Shown: in pieces, positions 26,203 to 34,186 of the stretch
Position numbering within the stretch: position 1 is the stretch's first letter
Layout of the letters: each line of letters starts with the position of its first letter
Origin: VGJW01 sp035285595
GTDB taxonomy: Bacteria; Cyanobacteriota; Sericytochromatia; S15B-MN24; VGJW01
Reading direction: 5' to 3'
Assembly: GCA_035285595.1 (NCBI GenBank)
Contig: JAYKGV010000028.1
Location: 1-64,000 of the forward strand
DNA: 64,000 bases
Position numbers and translations under genes: made by a program
Notes under the pieces: generated by a model
The model's database searches: none
Told to the model about the DNA's origin: nothing
The model's input: the letters and a program-made list of their open reading frames with translations, nothing else

Positions 26203-27573
26203 TCAGCCCTTCTTCTTCTTTTTCTTGCCACGCAGCCGGCCGAGTCTTTCCTCGACGGTCTTGCGGATTTGATCGGGATCGACTGCCTTGAACAGGGGAT
26301 CCACCCGTGACCGCAAGGTACCGGTGATCTCATCCACCGAGCTGTGCCTGAGCACGCTGAAGACCTCTCCGACGCTGCCGGAGCGGACGGCAGCAGCTAC
26401 GAGGTCGATGATGTCGGGTCCTCCGTAGGCTTCGCGCTCCTGGGCCTCGGGGGAGGCGGCGGCAGGCGCTGCGGGCTGCGGGACCAAGGGCTCGTCGGCG
26501 ACACTCTCGTCGACCCACTTCTCCTTTGCCAGATTGCCGGTGGTCCGCAAGGGCGCCGTGCGTCTGGCCCCGATGGAGCCTGTGAGCTGACGCTGCACGG
26601 CTTCGAGGGTATGTGTGGCGTTGACGCGTGTCGTTTCTGCGGGAGCCTCGAAGACCGCCGACTCCGTCTCGGCTGGCGGCGGAGCCGCGGCACCCCCAGG
26701 GACCAGACGGGACAACCGATCGAGAGCCTCGCGTGCCACGGACTTGTACTCCTCCACGCCCAGCAGGTTTCGGTAGTGTGCCAGGGCGCGCGGATAATCC
26801 TTGAGTTCCTCGCGAAGCTGGGCCGCGTAGAACCACGCCGGCCAGAGCTGGCGATCGTGTCGTACGGCCTCCTCGAAGGCCTTGACGGCCTGCTGGCGGT
26901 CCTTGACAGCGACGAAAGAACGCCCGAGGCGCCAGAAAAGGCTGGCATCGGCCCGCCCCATCTCGACCACCTTGACGTACTCGACGATGGCCTGAAGGTG
27001 ATCCCCCAGACGTTGGTAAATGTCCCCCTGCAACACAAAGGCAGGTGCATAGGACTCCGCCAGGCTTTTGACGAAGTGCAGCTGACTGAGCGCGCGCTTG
27101 TAATCTTCCTTTTCCGCACAGATCAAGGCCAGTTGATAGCGGGCGACGACGGCCTTGGCGTCGTTCACGATGGCAAGCTCGAAAGCCTTGCGGGCATCGT
27201 CGTTGCGCTTGGTCTCACGGAAGACCATGCCGAGCCGGATGTAGGCATCGGTGTACTTGGGCTCGAGAGCGATGGTTTCCTGCAGGTACTTCTCCGCCTC
27301 GGGCCACCGGCGTGCCTGGAAATAGACTTCGCCCAGACAGTAAAGGCTCATCGGGTCGATGCGAGTCTGGAGGGACAGTGACCGTCTGAGCGACGCCTCG
27401 GCATCGGCAAGCTCCCCTTTGGCGCTCTGGATGCGGCCGATGTAGGTAAGGGCCTGTGACTGTAACTTGCGATGCTCCTTGCCTACCTGGGCAAATGCGG
27501 CCAGGGCGGCGTCGTAATTGCCCGCCTGAAACTGGTTGACGCCTTCCTGGAAGGCCTCTGTGCTCGCGTCCAT
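26203..27573 (-). CDS. TPR-repeat protein with basic C-terminus
   Basis: The 456-residue protein begins directly with TPR helices (EAFQEGVNQFQAGNYDAALA) and carries about seven tandem repeats to residue 280 (for example KYTDAYIRLGMVFRETKRND and LFWRLGRSFVAVKDRQQAVK). A Pro/Ala-rich linker follows, then a small helical domain (IIDLVAAAVRSGSVGEVFSV) and a poly-lysine end (GKKKKKKG). There is no signal peptide, so it is probably a cytoplasmic adaptor. Upstream of ATG 27573 a TATAAC hexamer lies within a perfect palindrome, with no Shine-Dalgarno site. Confidence 0.75.
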   Translation of the reverse strand: MDASTEAFQEGVNQFQAGNYDAALAAFAQVGKEHRKLQSQALTYIGRIQSAKGELADAEASLRRSLSLQTRIDPMSLYCLGEVYFQARRWPEAEKYLQETIALEPKYTDAYIRLGMVFRETKRNDDARKAFELAIVNDAKAVVARYQLALICAEKEDYKRALSQLHFVKSLAESYAPAFVLQGDIYQRLGDHLQAIVEYVKVVEMGRADASLFWRLGRSFVAVKDRQQAVKAFEEAVRHDRQLWPAWFYAAQLREELKDYPRALAHYRNLLGVEEYKSVAREALDRLSRLVPGGAAAPPPAETESAVFEAPAETTRVNATHTLEAVQRQLTGSIGARRTAPLRTTGNLAKEKWVDESVADEPLVPQPAAPAAASPEAQEREAYGGPDIIDLVAAAVRSGSVGEVFSVLRHSSVDEITGTLRSRVDPLFKAVDPDQIRKTVEERLGRLRGKKKKKKG

Positions 27574-27577
27574 CTGA

Positions 27578-27592
27578 CCGTGTTATACACGG
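27578..27592. promoter_or_regulatory. 15-bp palindrome in divergent intergenic region
   Basis: CCGTGT TAT ACACGG is a perfect inverted repeat with three central bases. It covers a TATAAC -10-like hexamer on the minus strand and sits four bases upstream of the TPR start codon, in the 65-base region shared with the divergent gene at 27639. It could be an operator controlling one or both genes. Confidence 0.4.
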
Positions 27593-27638
27593 TTGGACCC
27601 CTTCGCTACGAGTGTCCCGCGATCCGAGGCAAATCCCC

Positions 27639-29672
27639 ATGGCGATCGAGGCCTTTCCGCTTGCCCGCTGGCTTGTCCAGGCAGCCCGTCGGGGGCAATG
27701 GGTGGCTTTTGCAACCCCCTTGGATCGTTGGCGTGCGGGTCAAGGGGGGCTCGAGGTCCTGGATCGGGAAGGTCGAGGGTGGCCCGTCCCCATGTCCTGG
27801 ATGGGCCGTTCCGGTCCGGAGGGTCCCTTGCCGGGCAGATCGTCTTTCCCTGCTGCAGGCAGACCGTGGCTTGTCCTTGCCCCCGTGCAGGATGAGCCCG
27901 GAAACCTGGAGGACGAAGGGAGCCTGACGGTGGCGCAGGTTCACGATGCCTTGGCCAGACCTGGCGGAGGGCAGCCCTGGCCCGAGGACCCGGCCAGAGC
28001 CGTTCGCCGCGGGGACCTGGTGCTCGAGGACTGGTTGGAAGGCTGGGGGCTGCCTGCCGCGCGGCATCGACCTTGGAGAGGGCACTCCGGACGGCTGGGC
28101 AGCCTGCTGCTGGCAGGGGGGCACGTCACGCAGCTGGACCTCAAGCAGGGGATGGCCCGGCAAGTCGAGGAGGACCTGCCGCTGGGGCAACTCCTGCGGG
28201 TGCCGGCGGCCACGATAGAAGCCATCCTGCGCGGGCAGTCTCCTCGACCGCCGGTCGCGGATCCCTTGGCCCATCCGTGGCTGGTCACGGCGTTATGGGG
28301 CCTGGTGCCATGGGCGGATGTGGCTCGTGCCTGGCACGAGGGCGGATATGCGGGTCTCGATCGAGGCTGGGCCACCCAGAGCGTGGTGCCGGCCCTCCGT
28401 GCCCGGGCAGAGGCCCACGCGCGGGTCTTGCGGGAGGCCGATGCGGCGCCTCGTCTCGGGAGCCTGTTGGTCCGGCGTGGTCTGGCAAAGGAGGTATTGG
28501 CCGATGCCTTGGCGCGGCAGGTCGACCAAGCCATGCCTCTGGGACATCTGCTCGTGGCCGCTGGCAGGCTCGAGCTTCTGGAGCTTGTCGCCGCACTCGA
28601 GGAACAGCGCATGGAAAGGCGTCTCGCCGCGTGGGATCGGGTCCCGCCGCCGGCTCCGCCCCCCCGGCCCGCGCGGTCGGCTCCCACAGGGCACCCCCCC
28701 CCCGTGTCGAAGGCCCGGCGCCGGCGGAGGTTGCCGTGGCTCCTCGGAGGGTTGTCTGCGACCAGCATCCTCGCCGCAGCCCTTTGGCGACTCGGCGGAG
28801 ACGGGGCCAGCGACGCGGATCCGATTCGTCCGACTCCCGGGGGGGCGACTTGGCTTGGAGGGGCCAAGGGCCTGCCCCTGCCGCCCATAGGCCGCGAAGG
28901 ACGTCCGGAGGCCCTCGACCGGGCAGTGATGTCGGGACGCCCTTCCCGGGGCGCGACCTTTTCCGAGTTTCCGGGAAGCGGTGCGACCTTCGAGGGCAGA
29001 CAGGGACTGGAGGAAGCCTCAGCCATGGCGTCTAGCCAGACATTGTCCGGGATCCCTTCCACCGAGAGCGTGACCGCTCGTTTCACGGGTCTCCCGTCCA
29101 ACGTGGGGGAGCGGCAGCAGGCGCTGCGTTTGCAGGCCGAGCCTTCCACGGGTGGACCGCCATCCTGGGTGCCCGGGCAGGTTCGGGGTAAAGGCCCTGC
29201 AGGCGGCCTTGCCGAAAGGGAGCTCTCCGGGAAGGTCTCGGCGAAGGCGCTGCCAAGGGACACCAGCCAGGACCTGTCGTCCTCGGGCACGACACAGCGC
29301 ACGGGGGAATGGCTCTCCGAGCCCTTGGGAGAACACGACCTTCAGGATCCCACCGAAGCCCTGCAAAAGGGGGCCACCCGTGCCCGTCTCTCGGAAACCG
29401 CTGGTACCGAGGGTGTGCGTGCGGCTCAGGCGATGTTCAGGACTCGGCTGGGCTTGACCGCCCTGCGCTCCGGTGACGTCGCCACGGCAAGGGAGGCCTT
29501 CGAGGCTGCGGTGCGTGAAGACCCGATACTGGCCCTGCCGCATTGGCATCTTGCGGAGTTGGCTCGTGCGAGGGGTGACACGGTGACCGCACGGCGGCAC
29601 TTGCAGGAGGTCGTTCGGCTGGCCCCGGAAAGCGAGGAAGGTGTTCGCTCCAAATCTCTCCTGGAGAGATAG
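27639..29672 (+). CDS. Membrane-anchored protein with MshEN-like and TPR segments
   Basis: ATG 27639 is preferred over GTG 27612 because GAGG lies about nine bases upstream. The 677-residue protein has two copies of a helical motif resembling the N-terminal domain of type II secretion ATPases: LGSLLLAGGHVTQLDLKQGM followed by LPLGQLL, and LGSLLVRRGLAKEVLADALA followed by MPLGHLL. That domain can bind c-di-GMP in some proteins. A basic stretch RRRRLPWLLGG and a single transmembrane helix follow at about residue 370, then a disordered Ser/Pro/Gly-rich region, and C-terminal TPR-like helices (VATAREAFEAAVREDPILAL). The topology suggests a cytoplasmic N-terminus and an outer TPR. It is probably an accessory to an envelope machine, which is inference. 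Confidence 0.65.
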   Translation: MAIEAFPLARWLVQAARRGQWVAFATPLDRWRAGQGGLEVLDREGRGWPVPMSWMGRSGPEGPLPGRSSFPAAGRPWLVLAPVQDEPGNLEDEGSLTVAQVHDALARPGGGQPWPEDPARAVRRGDLVLEDWLEGWGLPAARHRPWRGHSGRLGSLLLAGGHVTQLDLKQGMARQVEEDLPLGQLLRVPAATIEAILRGQSPRPPVADPLAHPWLVTALWGLVPWADVARAWHEGGYAGLDRGWATQSVVPALRARAEAHARVLREADAAPRLGSLLVRRGLAKEVLADALARQVDQAMPLGHLLVAAGRLELLELVAALEEQRMERRLAAWDRVPPPAPPPRPARSAPTGHPPPVSKARRRRRLPWLLGGLSATSILAAALWRLGGDGASDADPIRPTPGGATWLGGAKGLPLPPIGREGRPEALDRAVMSGRPSRGATFSEFPGSGATFEGRQGLEEASAMASSQTLSGIPSTESVTARFTGLPSNVGERQQALRLQAEPSTGGPPSWVPGQVRGKGPAGGLAERELSGKVSAKALPRDTSQDLSSSGTTQRTGEWLSEPLGEHDLQDPTEALQKGATRARLSETAGTEGVRAAQAMFRTRLGLTALRSGDVATAREAFEAAVREDPILALPHWHLAELARARGDTVTARRHLQEVVRLAPESEEGVRSKSLLER

Positions 29673-29696
29673 CACAGGGTTCGACAGCCGGAAGCC

Positions 29697-29725
29697 TTGT
29701 CGAGGGCGCGCCTCTCTGTTAGATT
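29697..29725 (+). promoter_or_regulatory. Probable sigma-70-type promoter of rpsT
   Basis: TTGTCG (29697-29702), a 17-base spacer and TAGATT (29720-29725) lie 47 bases before the rpsT start. The leader contains a T-rich stretch and then GAGGAG. Spacing is ideal and four of six bases match consensus in each hexamer. Confidence 0.55.
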
Positions 29726-29772
29726 ACAGGTTCGTGCCGTCGTCTTTTATTTTTTAATCGAGGAGTTTCCCC

Positions 29773-30045
29773 TTGGCCAAGCGGATCAAGTCGGCCATCA
29801 AGCGGGCCGAGGTTGCCGAGCGCAACCGCAAGCGCAATGTCTCCGTCAAGTCCGAGGTCAAGACACGCTTCCGCAAGGTGCGTGACCAGGTTCTTGACGC
29901 CAGTTCCGGTGCCGATTCGGATGAGCTGATCCGGCAGGCGGTGAGTTCCATCGACGTGGCGGTCCGCAAGGGCATCATGCATCCGAACACGGCTGCGCGT
30001 CGCAAGTCTCGGCTGATGCGCTTCGTCAACCAGAATTCACGCTGA
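29773..30045 (+). CDS. rpsT: 30S ribosomal protein S20
   Basis: The 90-residue basic protein starts with AKRIKSAIKRAEVAERNRKR and has the C-terminal GIMHPNTAARRKSRLMRFV typical of S20. Translation starts at TTG 29773, seven bases after GAGGAG; a rare start codon is common for S20 and may limit its synthesis. It binds 16S rRNA early in small-subunit assembly. It has its own promoter and stands alone between unrelated genes. Confidence 0.97.
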   Translation: MAKRIKSAIKRAEVAERNRKRNVSVKSEVKTRFRKVRDQVLDASSGADSDELIRQAVSSIDVAVRKGIMHPNTAARRKSRLMRFVNQNSR

Positions 30046-30054
30046 GTCTGGCTC

Positions 30055-30080
30055 TTAATCGAAAATTTCCCGGCGATTAA
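30055..30080. other. AT-rich inverted repeat after rpsT
   Basis: TTAATCG (30055-30061) and CGATTAA (30074-30080) form a perfect seven-base inverted repeat with a 12-base centre, ten bases after the rpsT stop and 66 bases before the next gene. It lacks a T-run, so it may be an operator or part of the promoter region of the following lipoprotein gene rather than a terminator. Confidence 0.3.
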
Positions 30081-30145
30081 CCCTATTCACGGCCCCCCGA
30101 GGCGACAACTCTCCCAGCTTGGGGGCTTCGTCCCGGGGGGTTCTG

Positions 30146-30988
30146 ATGTTCGAAGGCTTGCGGCGTTCTCATGTGTGGCTTCCTTTGCTTGCCGTGGTCG
30201 TGGCAGGGTGTGGTCAGCCTGCGCCCGCAGGCTCGATGAATCGGTCCGCCGCCGGCGGAGTCGTGGCCGCACCCACCTTCGGGGCGCGCGATGCGCAGGT
30301 CGGGGCGGAATCGAACATGGAGGTACTCAATCTCCAGTCCGATCTCGATGAGGTAGACGAAGCCGACTTGGCCGATCTGGCCGTAGAGCAGGGTGAGGTT
30401 CCTTCGCCCGAGGCCTCCGGCTCCGAGCCGGTGGGCAGGCGTATGACTCGGGTCGGCTTCATTCGCTCGAATGAAGATGGCCGGTTCTTCCTGCAAATCC
30501 GCAAGGGGTCGCTTTGGTGGAAGAAGGAAGTCGCGATTCCATTGGTAGGTAAAGATGAACCAGGGCGTCTTGCCCTCGCCCAGCGGCTCAACCGCAAGGT
30601 CATTGCCAGAGGGAGACTGCAGGGCGAGAGCCTCGTGACTTCGTGCGTGGTTGGTTTGCCCGATTTCGGAGCGGTCTGGGACCTGCTCTCGAAGGGGCGT
30701 CTGGCCGGCAGGGTCTATGATGCGAGGACCCTCGTCGCCCTTCCCTTGGCCGACGTGACGGTGCGTTCCTTTAGCAACGGACGCCTCTGGCGTGCCAAGG
30801 CTGATCGCCAAGGTGCCTTCCGCGTCGGGCGCCTCGAGCCGGGTGCCTACGAGGTCACGGCGCGCAGTGCGGATTATCGGCTCGGCCTGCGCGACAAGGT
30901 CACGGTCCGTCGCAGGGAGTCGGCCCAAGTTTCCCTTGGCCTTGCGCCCGAGCAGTCTGTCCATCCGTCCTATCCCGTCCAGCCATAG
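30146..30988 (+). CDS. Lipoprotein with carboxypeptidase-regulatory-like domain
   Basis: ATG 30146 gives 280 residues starting MFEGLRRSHVWLPLLAVVV and then AGC, a clear lipobox; the longer frame from 30119 is less likely. The middle is acidic and then basic (IRKGSLWWKKEVAIPLVG). The C-terminal 85 residues match a carboxypeptidase regulatory or SpaA-like beta-sandwich: LAGRVYDARTLVALPLADV, then a repeat with GAFRVGRLEPGAYEVTARS. It is likely a surface or periplasmic lipoprotein of the same style as the NHL proteins at the start of the window. It ends at a strong terminator. Confidence 0.75.
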   Translation: MFEGLRRSHVWLPLLAVVVAGCGQPAPAGSMNRSAAGGVVAAPTFGARDAQVGAESNMEVLNLQSDLDEVDEADLADLAVEQGEVPSPEASGSEPVGRRMTRVGFIRSNEDGRFFLQIRKGSLWWKKEVAIPLVGKDEPGRLALAQRLNRKVIARGRLQGESLVTSCVVGLPDFGAVWDLLSKGRLAGRVYDARTLVALPLADVTVRSFSNGRLWRAKADRQGAFRVGRLEPGAYEVTARSADYRLGLRDKVTVRRRESAQVSLGLAPEQSVHPSYPVQP

Positions 30989-30997
30989 AAACCTCCC

Positions 30998-31041
30998 CAC
31001 GTCGGCTTCCCCGGAACACAGGGGAGACCGACGTGCCTTTT
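30998..31041 (+). terminator. Rho-independent terminator
   Basis: CACGTCGG (30998-31005) pairs with CCGACGTG (31028-31035), the inner TCCCC pairs with GGGGA, and the stem is followed by CCTTTT. It separates the lipoprotein gene from sdaAB. Confidence 0.8.
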
Positions 31042-31068
31042 GAGAGCCGACGGGCGTATGATGTGGGC

Positions 31069-31746
31069 ATGGCACCCTACGACAGCGTGTTCTCCATCAT
31101 CGGCCCCATCATGGTCGGTCCCAGCAGCTCTCATACGGCGGGGGCGGCCCGCCTGGGCGGATTGGCGCGTGCGTTGCTGGGGGGGACTCCCGTGCGTGCG
31201 GAGCTAGGCTTGCATGGGTCCTTCGCCGAGACCGGTGCCGGGCACGGAACGGACCGGGCCCTGATAGCGGGCCTGCTGGGCTTCTCGTCCGGGGACGATC
31301 GCTTGAAGGATGCCTTTGAACATGCCCGGGAAGGCGGTTTGTCCTGGTCTTTCTCGACGGTCAACCTTGGGCAGGACATCCATCCGTGTTCGGCGCGATT
31401 CGTCCTGCGTGCCGCAGATGGAGAGACGCTGGACATGGTGGGAAGTTCGCTCGGGGGCGGCGCCGTCCGCATCACCTCCATCCAAGGCTATGACGTGGAC
31501 ATTTCGGGGGACTACCCGACGCTGGTCACGGTACACGAGGACAGGCCCGGCCTCGTGCGTGAGGTGACGGGGCTTCTGGCGCGCCTCGGAGTGAACATTG
31601 CCTTCATGCGGGTAGCCCGGCGACATCGGGGGGCCCACGCATTCATGACGCTAGAGTCTGATCAGGAACTTCCCGAAAATCTGGTGGCCGAGGTCCGGGC
31701 GATGCCCGGGGTCTTGTCTGCCCGTGCGCTGCCGCGTCTGGCCTAG
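31069..31746 (+). CDS. sdaAB: L-serine dehydratase, beta subunit
   Basis: The 225-residue protein starts at ATG 31069; a TATGAT hexamer six bases upstream hints at a leaderless transcript. The family motif VFSIIGPIMVGPSSSHTAGA is present at residues 6-25, and the C-terminal 75 residues form an ACT domain (LVTVHEDRPGLVREVTGLLA, LGVNIAFMRVARR). With the alpha subunit it converts L-serine to pyruvate and ammonia through a [4Fe-4S] cluster. The beta-then-alpha gene order is the split, Bacillus-like arrangement, different from the single-chain enzyme of E. coli. The alpha gene follows after 11 bases. Confidence 0.95.
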   Translation: MAPYDSVFSIIGPIMVGPSSSHTAGAARLGGLARALLGGTPVRAELGLHGSFAETGAGHGTDRALIAGLLGFSSGDDRLKDAFEHAREGGLSWSFSTVNLGQDIHPCSARFVLRAADGETLDMVGSSLGGGAVRITSIQGYDVDISGDYPTLVTVHEDRPGLVREVTGLLARLGVNIAFMRVARRHRGAHAFMTLESDQELPENLVAEVRAMPGVLSARALPRLA

Positions 31747-31757
31747 GGTTTCGTGCA

Positions 31758-32648
31758 ATGACCTCTTATCGTTTCGAAAGCATGGCGGATCTCGTTGCGC
31801 TTGCCGAGGCCGAGCAACTCACGCTTGGCGAGGTCGCGCTTCGTCATGAAGTGGCCATGGGACATCACGACCGGGAGACTATCCTGGAGGCCATGCGGGA
31901 ACGGTGGGCCACCATGCGCCGGTCCATGGAGATGGGTCTCGAAGCCCCCCAGAAGACCATGGGGGGGCTGTCCCACGGCGCGGGGCAGCTGATGGCCACT
32001 CATCGTCCTCTTCTGGTCGATGGCATCGCCGTGCAGGTCATGGCCCGTGCATTGGCCGTCAACGAGTGTTCTGCTGCGATGCGGCGCATCGTGGCCGCGC
32101 CGACCGCAGGCTCGAGTGGTATCCTGCCTGCGGCGCTTTGGGGGGCTCAGCAGCGTCTGGGTTGTCCTGACGAAGGGGTCGTCATGGCACTTTTCACCGC
32201 TGCTGCCTTGGGCATGGTGATGGCGAACAGGGCCACCATCTCGGGGGCACAGGCGGGGTGCATGGCCGAGGTCGGAGTGTCTGCAGCCATGGCGGCCGGT
32301 GCCATGGCCGAGATGGCGGGGGCTCCGCCCGACGTCGCGGTGCACGCGATGGCGCTTGCGCTGAAGAACACGCTGGGATTGGTGTGTGATCCGATTGGCG
32401 GGTATGTCGAGGTCCCCTGCATCAAGCGGAATGCGATCTTCGCGATTCATGCCACTTCGGCTGCCGAGATGGCGTTGGCCGGCATTCGCAGCTTTGTGCC
32501 CGCGGATCAGGTCATCTCCGCCATGGGCGAAATCGGTGAGGCCATGCCCAAGAAACTCAAGGAGACTTCCCAGGGAGGGTTGGCCACCACGTTGATTGGT
32601 CTCGAAGTCATGGCGCGGCGTCCACGGGTCGATGAATCGCGGGCCTGA
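31758..32648 (+). CDS. sdaAA: L-serine dehydratase, alpha subunit
   Basis: The 296-residue catalytic subunit shows the family pattern from VMARALAVNECSAAMRRIV through PTAGSSGILPAAL to LGLVCDPIGGYVEVPCIKR. Cysteines in these motifs (NECS, GLVCDP, VPCIKR) are in place to bind the catalytic [4Fe-4S] cluster. It is the second gene of the sdaAB-sdaAA operon and ends 7 bases before the start of a small TPR gene. The enzyme supplies pyruvate from serine, and is usually oxygen-sensitive. Confidence 0.95.
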   Translation: MTSYRFESMADLVALAEAEQLTLGEVALRHEVAMGHHDRETILEAMRERWATMRRSMEMGLEAPQKTMGGLSHGAGQLMATHRPLLVDGIAVQVMARALAVNECSAAMRRIVAAPTAGSSGILPAALWGAQQRLGCPDEGVVMALFTAAALGMVMANRATISGAQAGCMAEVGVSAAMAAGAMAEMAGAPPDVAVHAMALALKNTLGLVCDPIGGYVEVPCIKRNAIFAIHATSAAEMALAGIRSFVPADQVISAMGEIGEAMPKKLKETSQGGLATTLIGLEVMARRPRVDESRA

Positions 32649-32655
32649 GGTCCGT

Positions 32656-33174
32656 ATGGAGTACATGGAGCATCTGGATTGGCCCTGGCCCGTCGCCTGG
32701 GTACGGACCTGGCAGGCACCCTGGCGCCGGATACCTGCTCCAGAGTCCGTCGAGCACGCCCGATTCGCGGAAGCCTGGGATATGGCGCAGGCCGGAGCTT
32801 GGCAGGCAGCCCGCGGAGAAGTCCGCGAGCTGCTGCAAGGGTGCCGTGACCTCCCTGCAGCTTGGAACCTTCTTGGTATCGCGGAGTTGCACTTGCAAGA
32901 TGTTGAGCAGGCGCTCGCCTCCTTCTCCGTATTGAGCGGCTTGGCCGGGCGCGATGTACGGCCACACAACAACCTGGCGGTTTGCCATCATCGCCTGGGG
33001 CGGGGTGACTGGGCAGAGGCCGCACTTCGACGGGCGCTCCAGATTGCTCCGAGTCACCCCGTGGTGCTAGGGAATCTCATGTCGTTGCTGGGTCAGGGGG
33101 AAGTGGGGCCGGATCGCCGGGAGGGCCATCGCCTTCTGGAAGTCGTTCGGCGGCATATTCCGGAGCGACTGTGA
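32656..33174 (+). CDS. Small TPR protein
   Basis: ATG 32656 lies six bases after GAGG and gives 172 residues. Two to three TPR units are visible (AWNLLGIAELHLQDVEQALA, then PHNNLAVCHHRLGRGDWAEA). The start codon is just after the sdaAA stop, so it probably belongs to that operon. Its last 98 bases are antisense to the end of the convergent deacetylase-family gene. Partners are unknown. Confidence 0.65.
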   Translation: MEYMEHLDWPWPVAWVRTWQAPWRRIPAPESVEHARFAEAWDMAQAGAWQAARGEVRELLQGCRDLPAAWNLLGIAELHLQDVEQALASFSVLSGLAGRDVRPHNNLAVCHHRLGRGDWAEAALRRALQIAPSHPVVLGNLMSLLGQGEVGPDRREGHRLLEVVRRHIPERL

Positions 33175-34186
33175 AGCCGCTCTCGGCAAAGATGAGCTCG
33201 AATTCCCTGCGTCTTCTCTGCCATCGCTCGTCGGAAAGGACCACCCGTGGGGGGGGGGCCTCGGTCAGTTCCTTCCTCTGGCCGGTGAGACCCGCCAGTG
33301 TGGCGAGGACTGAGCGCGCAGTGGCCTCCGGGGCATACCCACCCTCCAGAACGCCAAGGATGGCAGGTTTGCCCAAAAGGTCCACCGTCGTGTGTGCAAG
33401 CATCTTGGCGAGGTCGTGGAACGTTCGGGTCTCGAGCGAGAGGTGGCCGAGAGGATCGGCGTGATGGGCATCGAAACCAGCCGACAGCAACACCAGATCA
33501 GGGGTCTGCCTACGTAGCCACGGCACGACCCACCTTTCGAAAATCTCAAGGTAGGTCGCGTGTCCTGTCCGTGCAGGCAAGGCCAAATTGCGGATTCGGC
33601 CCCCCATACGTTCCCCGCTGGGGCCCGTGCCCGGGAACTGACCTTCTTCGTGCAAGGAAAGGTAGCTGACCTCAGGCCAGTCCTCGACCAGAGACTCCGT
33701 TCCATTTCCGTGGTGCACGTCCCAGTCGAGGATGGCGACCCTTCTCGCACCCAGTTCCAGCGCACCTCTCGCGGCCAGCGCGACGTGGTTCGTCAGGCAA
33801 AAGCCCATGGCTCGATCGGCCGAGGCATGATGCCCGGGAGGTCTTGCCGCGACGAAGACCGGCTGGCCTCCCACGGCGTCCGTCAGACCGGCAAGGGCGG
33901 AACCGGCAGCAGCGAGGGCCGCCGTCAGGCTTCCCGGCGCCATGGTCGTGTCGTCGTCCAATACCGCGCCGCCCGCAGCATCTGTCCGGATGAGCAGGTC
34001 CACGTGGGCAGGGGTGTGGACGGACAGAAGCTGATCCGTGGTCGCGGCCTCGGGCATCCGTATGACCAGACCGGACGCTTGCTCCAGATGCTCATGCAGG
34101 ACTTTCCAGCGGTCTGGATGCTCCGGATGGTCATCTCCCGGGTGATGTCCCTCGAAGACCACGCCCGAATACACGATGGCCCTCAT
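33077..34186 (-). CDS. Histone deacetylase family (class II / acetylpolyamine amidohydrolase-like) protein
   Basis: The 369-residue protein contains the arginase-deacetylase fold motifs: RPPGHHASADRAMGFCLTNH (catalytic His pair), ILDWDVHHGNGTESLV (Zn-binding Asp and His) and LLSAGFDAHHADPLGHLSL (second Zn Asp), with a final LEGGY. Bacterial members remove acetyl groups from lysines or polyamines, or act in acetoin use. The substrate here is unknown. It is translated from an ATGA overlap with the upstream coiled-coil gene. The C-terminal 50 residues (Arg/Pro-rich) overlap the convergent TPR gene and may be poorly conserved. Confidence 0.9.
   Translation of the reverse strand: MRAIVYSGVVFEGHHPGDDHPEHPDRWKVLHEHLEQASGLVIRMPEAATTDQLLSVHTPAHVDLLIRTDAAGGAVLDDDTTMAPGSLTAALAAAGSALAGLTDAVGGQPVFVAARPPGHHASADRAMGFCLTNHVALAARGALELGARRVAILDWDVHHGNGTESLVEDWPEVSYLSLHEEGQFPGTGPSGERMGGRIRNLALPARTGHATYLEIFERWVVPWLRRQTPDLVLLSAGFDAHHADPLGHLSLETRTFHDLAKMLAHTTVDLLGKPAILGVLEGGYAPEATARSVLATLAGLTGQRKELTEAPPPRVVLSDERWQRRRREFELIFAESGFTVAPEYAAERLPEGDGPPGDPAPLPPDPATT

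Noticed and set aside
30055..30080. Rho-independent terminator after rpsT
   Set aside because: The inverted repeat has AT-rich arms and no following T-run, so it is kept only as a possible operator.
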